A stretch of 64,000 nt of DNA from a bacterium (GTDB taxonomy: Bacteria > Krumholzibacteriota > Krumholzibacteriia > LZORAL124-64-63), in assembly GCA_016712675.1 (NCBI GenBank), contig JADJQR010000001.1, forward strand, positions 1,736,001 through 1,800,000. The letters are read 5' to 3'. The position numbers and the translations under genes were made by a program. Positions 8,322 to 16,247 of the stretch are shown one piece after another; positions within the stretch are counted from its first letter, which is position 1, and every line of letters starts with the position of its first letter. A model generated the notes under the pieces. That model was not told where the DNA came from, made no database searches, and saw only the letters and a program-made list of their open reading frames with translations.

Positions 8322-8399
8322 AGGTGTTGAGATCGCCCCGATCCTTGATGCTCAGCGGTCTGCGAGACACAACTCCTGCGACTTGAGGAGACAACCACA

Positions 8400-8987
8400 A
8401 TGAAGAAGTTGGTAGCTTTGCTGCTCGTCAGCATGATGGCTTCGGTCGCGTTCGCCGGCCTCGATCCCGACACCGACTCGTTCGGCGTCTACTTCGACAC
8501 CGCTGGCAACAACATGCCGTGCCTGAATGGTCAGCCGGCGTTCGTGCCGTTCATGGCGTACCTGCTCCTGATGAACCCCGCCTCGCCGACCGACGGTTTC
8601 GAGTGCACGGTCACCCCGGTGGGTGCCCCGCACTTCATCCTGTCGACGACGCTCGGCGGCACCGGCACCCTGGACGTCGACGCCTCGCCCAACGGCTTTG
8701 CCTGCGGCGCTGCGGCGAACTTCCCGGTGGTCAATGGTGCGGCCCTGCTGGTGAGCTGGAACATCATGCTGCAGGCCCCGGGCATGCCGCTGGAGTTCTT
8801 CATCACCAAGGCGTCGATCCCCTCCATGACCGGCGACCTGCCGGTCGTGACGGGTGAGGGCGTCCTGCGTCGCTGTGGTCTGACGACCGGCGACGTCACG
8901 CTGCCGGTGGCCATTGTCAATGGCGCCTGCAACGTGATCGGCGAAGAGATCAGCTCGTTCGGCGGCGTCAAGAGCCTGTTCCGCTAG
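8400..8987 (+). CDS. Secreted protein with conserved SSFGxVKxLFR C-terminus
   Basis: A 195-residue exported protein of unknown function. Its Sec signal peptide (MKKLVALLLVSMMASVAFA) is cleaved after about residue 19. The mature part has alternating hydrophobic strands and four or more cysteines, suggesting a disulfide-stabilised beta-sandwich. It is distantly similar to the product at 9444-10067: both begin with a G(V/I)Y segment, share a Y-hydrophobic-NP block, and end in almost the same 11 residues, here SSFGGVKSLFR (185-195). That tail looks like a sorting or anchoring signal, which is inference. GAGGAG lies 9 bp before the ATG. A strong terminator follows 34 bp after the stop. Confidence 0.8.
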   Translation: MKKLVALLLVSMMASVAFAGLDPDTDSFGVYFDTAGNNMPCLNGQPAFVPFMAYLLLMNPASPTDGFECTVTPVGAPHFILSTTLGGTGTLDVDASPNGFACGAAANFPVVNGAALLVSWNIMLQAPGMPLEFFITKASIPSMTGDLPVVTGEGVLRRCGLTTGDVTLPVAIVNGACNVIGEEISSFGGVKSLFR

Positions 8988-9020
8988 AGCTGGTTCCCTC
9001 GGCGGCTTCGGCTGCCGGAA

Positions 9021-9054
9021 GCGCCCGGCCGGGAAACCGGTCGGGCGCCTTTTG
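9021..9054 (+). terminator. Rho-independent terminator
   Basis: A 12-bp GC-rich stem (9021-9032 with 9037-9048, one G-U pair) closed by a GAAA tetraloop and followed by CTTTTG. It ends the transcript of the secreted protein that stops at 8987. Confidence 0.9.
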
Positions 9055-9134
9055 TTGTCCACCGTTCGGACCGGCCGGATCGGCCGCGTGCCGGCACTTC
9101 TTGCCCTGGTCCGTGCCGCCGCGTCCGCCAAGGC

Positions 9135-9163
9135 TTGACAGTGGCGCCGGATGCGCGGATATT
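9135..9163 (+). promoter_or_regulatory. Possible distal promoter for the third secreted protein
   Basis: TTGACA at 9135-9140, a 17-bp spacer and GATATT at 9158-9163. The -35 is perfect and the -10 is weak. It would give a leader of about 275 nt. Confidence 0.4.
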
Positions 9164-9250
9164 CAGGCCGTGACGCCGAGCCCCCGGAGGGAGCGGGCGG
9201 CACCCCGGCGACGGGCTCCGGATGCCTGGCAAGGATGCGCAAATCTCCCC

Positions 9251-9279
9251 TTGTCGCCCCGGAAACGGCTTGGTATGTT
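9251..9279 (+). promoter_or_regulatory. Possible proximal promoter for the third secreted protein
   Basis: TTGTCG at 9251-9256, a 17-bp spacer and TATGTT at 9274-9279, about 165 bp before the ATG. Apart from these two candidate promoters and the terminator, the 456-bp gap 8988-9443 shows nothing recognisable. Confidence 0.45.
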
Positions 9280-9443
9280 GCGCCGGTGCGAGTTCGCCCG
9301 GGCCTGGCCTGCGGCCTATGACAGGGCGCGGTCGTGACCGGCACGCGACGTGCTTTGCGGAACCGCTTCGTGGGCGTGGACCACCGCGCCCGGTATAGGC
9401 CCTGCAGAGTTGGGTGCGATTTCCGAGAAAGGGGAATCCGAAC

Positions 9444-10067
9444 ATGAAGAAACTGCTCTTTGCTGTGTGCGCGCTGGCGGCGATCTCGCTGTTGGCCCCG
9501 GATGCCGGTTTTGCCCAGTGGGAGAACCACATCGGCATCTACACGTCGGCGGACGCGGCGAACCACTGCATCGCCACGACGCCCGCGACCCAGACCAGCA
9601 TCTACTTCGTCATCAGCAACCCGCGCCTTGGCGACGGGACGCCTGTGGCCGCCGTCAACGCCTTCGAGTTGAGGGTGCTGGTCGAAGGTCCGGCCGGTTC
9701 GATGTTCCGTCTGGCCGAGACGCTGCCTGTCGGTGCCATCAACGTGGGCGTTTCCACGGACCCTTACGACTCGATGTATATCGCGGGTTGGCCCGGCACG
9801 ACGCCCGTGGTCGGAGGTTTCTGCTCGGTGATGACCTGGAACGTGCTGTTCCTGGCCCCGGGCCCGTGGTACTTCCGCCTGTCGCCGACGACCAACCCTG
9901 GCGTGGCCGGCAAGATGGCCATCAACGTGCCGGTCGGTGAAGAGAACTTCCTGGTCGGCCTGATGCCGTCGTCGGACGACTTCGCCAATCCGGTGTTCTC
10001 GGCCGGCGATTGCGTCGTTTCCACCGAAACGTCGTCGTTCGGCAACGTGAAGGCCTTGTTCCGCTAG
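9444..10067 (+). CDS. Secreted protein with conserved SSFGxVKxLFR C-terminus (paralogue)
   Basis: A 207-residue exported protein, paralogous to the product at 8400-8987. The signal peptide MKKLLFAVCALAAISLLAP... ends near GFAQ (residue 25). The mature region is beta-rich with cysteines spaced as in the paralogue. The C-terminus is SSFGNVKALFR (residues 197-207), matching the paralogue at 9 of 11 positions. The start ATG at 9444 has GAAAGGGG upstream and gives a textbook signal peptide; an earlier in-frame start would bury it. It is transcribed separately, with a terminator on each side. No enzymatic motif is visible, so a structural or surface role is the cautious reading. Confidence 0.8.
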   Translation: MKKLLFAVCALAAISLLAPDAGFAQWENHIGIYTSADAANHCIATTPATQTSIYFVISNPRLGDGTPVAAVNAFELRVLVEGPAGSMFRLAETLPVGAINVGVSTDPYDSMYIAGWPGTTPVVGGFCSVMTWNVLFLAPGPWYFRLSPTTNPGVAGKMAINVPVGEENFLVGLMPSSDDFANPVFSAGDCVVSTETSSFGNVKALFR

Positions 10068-10096
10068 GACCTCGCCTTCCGCAGCGCTGCTCCGTC

Positions 10097-10130
10097 GCGG
10101 CCCGCCCCCGGCAACGGGGGCGGCCGCTTG
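10097..10130 (+). terminator. Probable Rho-independent terminator
   Basis: The CGCCCCCG/CGGGGGCG stem is extended by GCGGC/GCCGC with one bulge around a GCAA loop, and is followed only by TTG. The stem is strong and the T-tract weak. Confidence 0.65.
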
Positions 10131-10188
10131 TCAAAGGCCCGCCTGCCGCCGTCTTCGCCCGCGCTGAGGGCGAACCGAGCGACCGCTA

Positions 10189-10217
10189 TTGACCGCCCCG
10201 CCGAACGGACCTATACT
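10189..10217 (+). promoter_or_regulatory. Strong sigma70-type promoter of the C25 peptidase gene
   Basis: TTGACC at 10189-10194, a 17-bp spacer and TATACT at 10212-10217, 67 bp before the ATG. Confidence 0.8.
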
Positions 10218-10284
10218 CTGGGCATGCCCGCCGGGCCAAGCCCGCCCCTGATCGACAGTTCTGCCGCAACCCCAGGAGACCCGC

Positions 10285-13200
10285 ATGGGCCGTCTGTCGT
10301 GTTCCCTGTTGATCGGGCGCCGACCCTACCGGTCTGCCGCCTGCCGCCTGCCGGCAACACCGACCGGTATCGCCGTGTCATGGCTCGTCGTGGCCGTGAG
10401 CGCCGCTTCCGGAGCGGGTTCGGCGCAGGGCGCCGCGCTGCCGTCGGCGGTGCAAGAGAGCACACCGGCAGGCCTGACCTTGGCCGTCCAGGGGCTCGAA
10501 CCGTCGTGGTCGCTGGCCTCGCCGGGGCCCGACGGAGGCCCGCGCTTCCATCTGACCATGGACGGCTATCCGGGCATGGGCGCACCCGGGACACCGATCG
10601 TCCCCGTGGCGTCGTCTTGGTTGGTCGTGCCGCCGGGCACGCGTCCGCAGGTAAGGGTGATGGCGGAGTCCTGGAGGTCGGAGGACGGGCGCCGGCTGGC
10701 GTTCGCCTCGCAACCGGTATTTGTACCTGATGAGGGCGCGGCGGAACCGGTTGTACGCGAGTTGGTGCTCGAGCCGGACGCGCCGATGCCGGCGGGGGTC
10801 GTCGCGCTGCGGGACTTCGCGGGAGCCGACAAGGGGCACGTCGGTCCCGCCGTCGTCGTGGACGAGCCGACCTGGTGGCGTGGCCGCCGGGTGGCGTCCC
10901 TGCGCCTGGTACCGGTCCGCTATGACGCGGACGGCAGCGTCAGGCAGACGCTGGCGGCAGGTCGCTGGGAGATCGTGTTCGTTCCGGATGCCGCGGTCAA
11001 GGTCGCGCTGCCGGCCGCCAACGCTCGGCTGCTGTCGGGCGCCCGCGACGTGCGCTTCGCCGCCTCGTTCCTCAACGGGGATCTGCTCGGTGCCATGCCT
11101 ACAGAAGGACAGGCCGCCGGCATCGGCGCCGATCCGGACCGAACGGGATCGCTGTCGCGGTCCGGTGCCAAAGCTGCGCTGCTGGGAGCAGAAGCTCGCC
11201 TGGCCGTCACGCGCACCGGCCCGGTGCGCGTCAGTTTCGACCGGCTACGACAGCGGGACCTGATCCCCGACGTGCCCATCCAGGAGAGCCAGGTGCGCTT
11301 GTACCAGCGCCGTTACCTGTCGCGCCTGGACACCGGCCAGGGCGCGCCTTATGTCGAGGTCGAGGTGCCCATCCACATGGTGGGTGAAGGGGACGCCTTC
11401 GCCGGCGACGATTTCTTCGTCTTCCACGCCCTGCGCCTGCGCGACGACAGCGGCTATCTCGGGGACCTTGGCAGCGGTCCGGAGACGATTCCCGGCTGCG
11501 GCGACCCCTACGAGATGAACAACGATGCCAACCTGTACTGGCTGGCTTGCGCGACACCCGGCACCGGTCAGTCGTGGGCGCGCATGGCCACCACGGCGAT
11601 CGCCCCGATGATCGGGACGCCGCTGGCGAACTTCCGCCATCAAGGACACTACGAGGAGCAGTCCGCGTTCCGCGAGAATCTGCCGGCGACGACCGTCGAC
11701 CGCATGTACGCCAATCTGCACACCGAACGGGACGCTTCGCTGGCGATCACGCCGTTCTGGCGACCGGATCCGGCCGGCGCGTCCGTAGACGTGAGCGTGG
11801 GGCTGGCGGGGTGGAACAACTTCCGCCACGCGGTGACCGGACTGGGCCGCCCGGTGGAACTCGAACTGGTGACGTTGGCGACGGACGGCGCGGACACGAC
11901 CCTGCTGGAAGCGACCGACATCAAGGTCTCCAGCGCGACGGTCCGGAACTACAGCGTGCCGGCATCGGCCCTCGACGGATCGACGGCGAAGGTGTCGCTG
12001 AGCATGGGCGTCGGCGCGGTCAGCTTCCTGTTCGTGTACCTCAACTGGATCGAGGTCGCCTACGACGCTCTCTACCAGGCCGTCGGGAACGAACTGCGGT
12101 TCCACGGCGGCGACGCGGCTGGGTCTCGCCCCATCGAGGTGACGGGCTTCACCAGCGCCGACATCGGACTGCTCGAAGTGACCGACCCGCGTGCGCCCGT
12201 CTTCGTGACGCTGCAGGCCGGCAACGTGGTGGCCGACGGTGCCACCTGGAAGCTGTCGTTGATGCCGCAGCAGTCCGGAACGCGCCGGGAGTTCCACGCA
12301 GTCGGCGGTTTCGGCGCGGCAGGGGTTCCCGAGTTCAACTACCTGCGCTCCAGCGTGGCCGCCGACCCGGTCGACCCGACCGCGACGGTGGGCGGTGCGC
12401 CGGACGTCATCGTCGTGACGCATCCGGAGTTCCGGACCTCCCTGGAACGATGGGTGCAGCACCGCGTCGCGCGCTCGGGCGGCACGCTGCGGCTGCACGT
12501 CGTGGACGTGGACGACCTCTACGACTGGTACAGCGGCGGCCTGCGCGACCCCTGGGCCATCAAGCGCTTCTGCAACCACGCGCTGACGCGCTGGGAGAGC
12601 TGGGCGCTGGTGGTGGCCGGCGACGCCAACGAGAACGCGCTGGGCAAGCGCGTGCCGAGCCAGGCCACGGCCTGGGGGCGGGACTGGGTGCCGACGCACT
12701 ACCACACGCAGTGGGCCGGCCAGCAGTACGAGCCGGAGCTCATGGCCACCGACAAATGGTACGCGACACTCCAGTCGGGGCAGAACTATCCGGTCGAGGA
12801 TTTCCTGATCCCGTCGGCCACGCCATTCGACATGATCACCGGGCGCTTCCCGTGCAACAGCACGGCCGAACTCGACCTGATGATCGACAAGGTCATCGCG
12901 CTGGAGACGCCGCAGCAGGACCAGGCTTGGCGGCGCCGCGGCCTGTTCATCGCCGATGACGAATGGTCCAACGGCTACGGCTCCGAGGCCCTGCTGATCT
13001 TGGAGTACAGCTCTGGCGAGCGGGCTTTCCTGGAGAGTGAGCGAGACTCGCTGGCTGCCCAGTGGGCAGACGCGACCGGGGTGGCACTGGATGCCCAGGT
13101 GGTGTCGCTGAAGGCCCTGTTGGATCCGCAGTTTCCCTACGATCCCCAGGCGCCGGGCGAGCGGCTGATCAACCCGGTGCGTCTGTACACGGCTGCCTCG

Positions 13201-14721
13201 GCGACGCCTGTGTTGCTGGCGGCGCTCAATCAGGGTGCCCTGGTAGCCAGCTACCAGGGACACGCGAACCAGTACGTGCTCTCTTCGGAGTACTGGTTGC
13301 AGGACGTCCCGACGATCCCGAACCAGCGCGTCGACACGCAGCTGTTGGCCAACAACGGGATGCCCTGGTTCTTCATGGGGCTGGGGTGCCACATCTCCGA
13401 CTGGGCGCAGAACCCGGTCAAGCCCGGCGACGTGCCCCAGGAGCGCAGCATCGGCGAGAAGCTGCTGCTGCGGCCGAACGCCGGCGCCTCGGCGGTGTAC
13501 GCCAGCAGCGGCTACGAGTTCATCGTCGCCAATCGCATCTTCGGCGAGTACATCTCCCGGCGCTGGACCCAGCGACCGCCGGTGATCGACGCGGTGGGCC
13601 CGGGCGGCAGTCGGCCGGGCCGCAGCCGCTGGGTGCTGGGAGAACTCCTGTGGGCGGCGGAGTCCGATCTGGCTTCGAGCGTCTCATACCGGAATTCGCC
13701 GTACAAGGAGATGCTGGCGCAGTTCCAGCTGCTGGGCGACCCGCTCATGACGCTGGACGCCGGTGAGCCCGTCATCGAGTCCATCCTGCACGGCGCGGGT
13801 GACCAAGTTGTCAGCGGCAGCGTGGACCTGGTCGCGCTGGATGAGACGAACACACGCACGCTGACGATCACCGCGCGCGACGAGGCCGGTATCGACCGGC
13901 TGGAGGTCATCGACGAGAACGGCGACGACATCGCGGCCCAGGTGGCGGTCGAGACGCTGCCGATCGGTGCGCAGGACCATCAACGCGCGGACTACGCGTT
14001 GACGGTGCCCGTGCGCCCGTACGACCACGCGCTGACGGTGAAGGTGTACGATACCGGTGCTGCCCTGCCGGGCGACCGCCACTGGGAACTGGTCCTGAAC
14101 ATGGAGCAGACCGCGACACTGACCGCCGACGGGCTGGCGCACGACCCGCAGACCTTCACGTTCGAGGCTGGCGTTCCGGTCGCCTTCAGCGGCACGGTCA
14201 CCACGGCGGCCTGGCTCGCGACCGGGATGGAACTGGCCCTGAACAGCGCCACGCTCGCGCTGACCGACGTCAGTTTGCAGGTCGTCGACAAGAGTAACAG
14301 CCTGGCGCTCGGCTTCACGGCCACCGCCGGCACCGCCGGCAGCGCGACAGGCCATGCGGTGACCCTTGACATCGACGGGTACGGGACCGAGCTGGTGCTG
14401 CAGGCAGCGCCGGATGTCGGCGAGGAGGCCGCCATCGGGCGCGTTCTGAACTACCCGAACCCGATGATCGACACCACGCGCTTCCTGGTCGAGACCGGCA
14501 TGTCCGGACAGGGGCGCATCAGCCTGTGGTCGGTGGCCGGCAGCCCCGTCGCGCGCGTGACCTTCACGGCCGCCGGCGGCGGCGACGTCGTCGTCGATTG
14601 GGACGGCCTGGACGCGCACGGCGACCGTTTGGCCAACGGCACCTACCTCTACCGCGTGGAGATCGACGGACCGTCGGGTGCCGCCCGCAGCGACGTGCAA
14701 CGGCTGGTGATCATGCGCTGA
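10285..14721 (+). CDS. Gingipain-like C25 family cysteine peptidase with T9SS/FlgD-type C-terminal domain
   Basis: A very large exported protein of 1478 residues. After an N-terminal membrane/signal segment (about 30-55) comes a propeptide-like beta-rich region to about 700. The peptidase C25 domain follows (about 705-1160), containing YQGHANQYV with catalytic His993 and GLGCHISDW with catalytic Cys1035. Further beta-domains follow. The last 90 residues (from YPNP at about 1390) match the FlgD-like Ig domain used as a type IX secretion sorting tail and end in a VIMR strand. Gingipains and PorU belong to this family: PorU removes sorting tails from T9SS cargo. Which role applies here is open. 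AGGAG precedes the ATG. The signal peptide sits unusually deep, and an in-frame GTG at 10375 would give a more compact one but lacks a ribosome-binding site. Confidence 0.88.
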   Translation: MGRLSCSLLIGRRPYRSAACRLPATPTGIAVSWLVVAVSAASGAGSAQGAALPSAVQESTPAGLTLAVQGLEPSWSLASPGPDGGPRFHLTMDGYPGMGAPGTPIVPVASSWLVVPPGTRPQVRVMAESWRSEDGRRLAFASQPVFVPDEGAAEPVVRELVLEPDAPMPAGVVALRDFAGADKGHVGPAVVVDEPTWWRGRRVASLRLVPVRYDADGSVRQTLAAGRWEIVFVPDAAVKVALPAANARLLSGARDVRFAASFLNGDLLGAMPTEGQAAGIGADPDRTGSLSRSGAKAALLGAEARLAVTRTGPVRVSFDRLRQRDLIPDVPIQESQVRLYQRRYLSRLDTGQGAPYVEVEVPIHMVGEGDAFAGDDFFVFHALRLRDDSGYLGDLGSGPETIPGCGDPYEMNNDANLYWLACATPGTGQSWARMATTAIAPMIGTPLANFRHQGHYEEQSAFRENLPATTVDRMYANLHTERDASLAITPFWRPDPAGASVDVSVGLAGWNNFRHAVTGLGRPVELELVTLATDGADTTLLEATDIKVSSATVRNYSVPASALDGSTAKVSLSMGVGAVSFLFVYLNWIEVAYDALYQAVGNELRFHGGDAAGSRPIEVTGFTSADIGLLEVTDPRAPVFVTLQAGNVVADGATWKLSLMPQQSGTRREFHAVGGFGAAGVPEFNYLRSSVAADPVDPTATVGGAPDVIVVTHPEFRTSLERWVQHRVARSGGTLRLHVVDVDDLYDWYSGGLRDPWAIKRFCNHALTRWESWALVVAGDANENALGKRVPSQATAWGRDWVPTHYHTQWAGQQYEPELMATDKWYATLQSGQNYPVEDFLIPSATPFDMITGRFPCNSTAELDLMIDKVIALETPQQDQAWRRRGLFIADDEWSNGYGSEALLILEYSSGERAFLESERDSLAAQWADATGVALDAQVVSLKALLDPQFPYDPQAPGERLINPVRLYTAASATPVLLAALNQGALVASYQGHANQYVLSSEYWLQDVPTIPNQRVDTQLLANNGMPWFFMGLGCHISDWAQNPVKPGDVPQERSIGEKLLLRPNAGASAVYASSGYEFIVANRIFGEYISRRWTQRPPVIDAVGPGGSRPGRSRWVLGELLWAAESDLASSVSYRNSPYKEMLAQFQLLGDPLMTLDAGEPVIESILHGAGDQVVSGSVDLVALDETNTRTLTITARDEAGIDRLEVIDENGDDIAAQVAVETLPIGAQDHQRADYALTVPVRPYDHALTVKVYDTGAALPGDRHWELVLNMEQTATLTADGLAHDPQTFTFEAGVPVAFSGTVTTAAWLATGMELALNSATLALTDVSLQVVDKSNSLALGFTATAGTAGSATGHAVTLDIDGYGTELVLQAAPDVGEEAAIGRVLNYPNPMIDTTRFLVETGMSGQGRISLWSVAGSPVARVTFTAAGGGDVVVDWDGLDAHGDRLANGTYLYRVEIDGPSGAARSDVQRLVIMR

Positions 14722-14831
14722 ACCCGGCGGCGGGCGGGCCCCGGTCCCGCCTGCCGCGGAAGGAAGGCGATGGGACGGGCTCACGCCCCGCCGGCGGCCT
14801 GGTTCAGGGCGTCAGGCGCACTGGGTGGCGG

Positions 14832-16247
14832 TTGCTGGCCGGACTGCTGCTGGTGTGCGCACTGGTGGCCTGTGGGGGCCCCAAACGCCTGCCCCCGCTG
14901 GCGACGACGCCGCGTCCGGGACCCGGTGTGCAGGATGACGCTACGCCGCCGGCGATGCCGGCTCCCGTGGAGCATCCTTCGCCGCCGCCCATTCCCTGGC
15001 TGGAACCGGCCGAGCCTCTGCTGCTGCTGGGCGTCGGCCTGCTGGAGGACCAGCGGCGGCTGGAATTGCGCTGCGAGGGAGCGGCCTGGGTGCGCGACGC
15101 CGCCAGCGGGCGCACCCTGGCGGCGCTGGCAGCCGGCGAGCCGCTGCTGTGCCGGCGCGACGGCGGCGGCGTGGCCTGGGAGGCCGGCCGCGAACAGGGT
15201 TCGGCCGCCTCGCTGGCGTTGCAACCTATCGACCCCGGCTTCCTGGTCAGCGCGCCGGGCGGCTCCTACCGCGGCGAGTTCCTGGTTATTCCCAGCCCGC
15301 GCGCAAACGGCCTGACCCTGGTCAACAACGTCGAGCTGGAGGACTACCTCAAGGGCGTCGTGCCGTGGGAGATCGGCCGTCCGGACGCGTCGCGCTTCGA
15401 CGCCGTGTGCGCCCAGGCCGTGGCCGCGCGCACCTACACCATTTCGCACCTCGGGGCGCGCCAGGCGCAGGGCTTCGATCTGTTCGCCACCGTGATGGAC
15501 CAGGTCTACAAGGGCGCGATCGGCGAAGATGCCCGCTGCAACGAGGCGATCGCCGCGACCGCGCCGCTGGTGCTGCGCCACGGCGGGCGCGAGATCCAGG
15601 CCTACTACAGCTCGTGCTGCGGCGGCACCAGCACCACGGTCGCCGAGGTGTGGCCGAAGGACGACGAGCCGTACCTGCAGCGCCGTGCCGACGGCCCGGG
15701 GCCCGGCGGCACGGCGTGGTGCGCGGACGCGCCCTACTACCACTGGCGCGAGGCGTGGAGCGCGCGCGCGCTGGAGGGCATCCTGCAACGCACGCTGCCG
15801 GAGTATGTCAGGTACATGGCGCAGGCCGGGCGCGGCGGCTGGGCTGCGCCCACGTTCACGCCCGCGCGCGGCGGCAGCGCCGACCGGCCGGGCGCGCTGC
15901 GCGACCTGGAGATCCGCCGCCGCACGCCGTCCGGGCGCATTACCGAACTGGCCGTCACCACCGAGGCCGGCACCTACCACGTGCGCGGCGATCGCGTCCG
16001 GTGGGTGTTGGTGCCCGCCTCCGGCAAGCCGGCGATCCTGCGCAGCGCGCTGTTCGAGCTGGAACTGGTGCGCGACGGCGACCGCCTGCGCGAGGTCGCG
16101 GTGCGCGGGCGCGGCTTCGGGCACGGGATCGGCCTGTGCCAGACCGGCGCCCTGGGCATGGCGGCGGCAGGGCGGTCGTGGCGCGAGATCCTGGCCCACT
16201 ACTATCCCGGCGCCGTGCTGGAGCCCGTCAAAGGGAGGCTGCGATGA
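14832..16247 (+). CDS. SpoIID/LytB-domain lipoprotein (start uncertain, possible frameshift)
   Basis: SpoIID/LytB proteins are lytic transglycosylases that cut glycan strands of denuded peptidoglycan. Here a lipobox (LVAC, Cys14 from the given start) marks a lipoprotein. The catalytic domain shows VVPWEIGRP with Glu180, the AQAVAARTYTI helix, a cysteine pair in YYSSCCGGTS where the family has a metal-binding loop, and GFGHGIGLCQTGALGMA near the end. The start is a problem. The only good start, ATG at 14770 behind GGAAGGAAGG, is in another frame, and no in-frame ATG or GTG lies between the preceding stop and the lipobox. The TTG at 14832 is a fallback that leaves the signal peptide without a basic end. 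One base missing from the sequence between 14770 and 14832 would join the frames. The stop overlaps nagZ. Confidence 0.85.
   Translation: MLAGLLLVCALVACGGPKRLPPLATTPRPGPGVQDDATPPAMPAPVEHPSPPPIPWLEPAEPLLLLGVGLLEDQRRLELRCEGAAWVRDAASGRTLAALAAGEPLLCRRDGGGVAWEAGREQGSAASLALQPIDPGFLVSAPGGSYRGEFLVIPSPRANGLTLVNNVELEDYLKGVVPWEIGRPDASRFDAVCAQAVAARTYTISHLGARQAQGFDLFATVMDQVYKGAIGEDARCNEAIAATAPLVLRHGGREIQAYYSSCCGGTSTTVAEVWPKDDEPYLQRRADGPGPGGTAWCADAPYYHWREAWSARALEGILQRTLPEYVRYMAQAGRGGWAAPTFTPARGGSADRPGALRDLEIRRRTPSGRITELAVTTEAGTYHVRGDRVRWVLVPASGKPAILRSALFELELVRDGDRLREVAVRGRGFGHGIGLCQTGALGMAAAGRSWREILAHYYPGAVLEPVKGRLR

Noticed and set aside
10375-10400. GTG at 10375 as the true start of the C25 peptidase
   Set aside because: It would give a neater signal peptide, but it has no ribosome-binding site, whereas ATG 10285 has AGGAG and fits the promoter at 10189.
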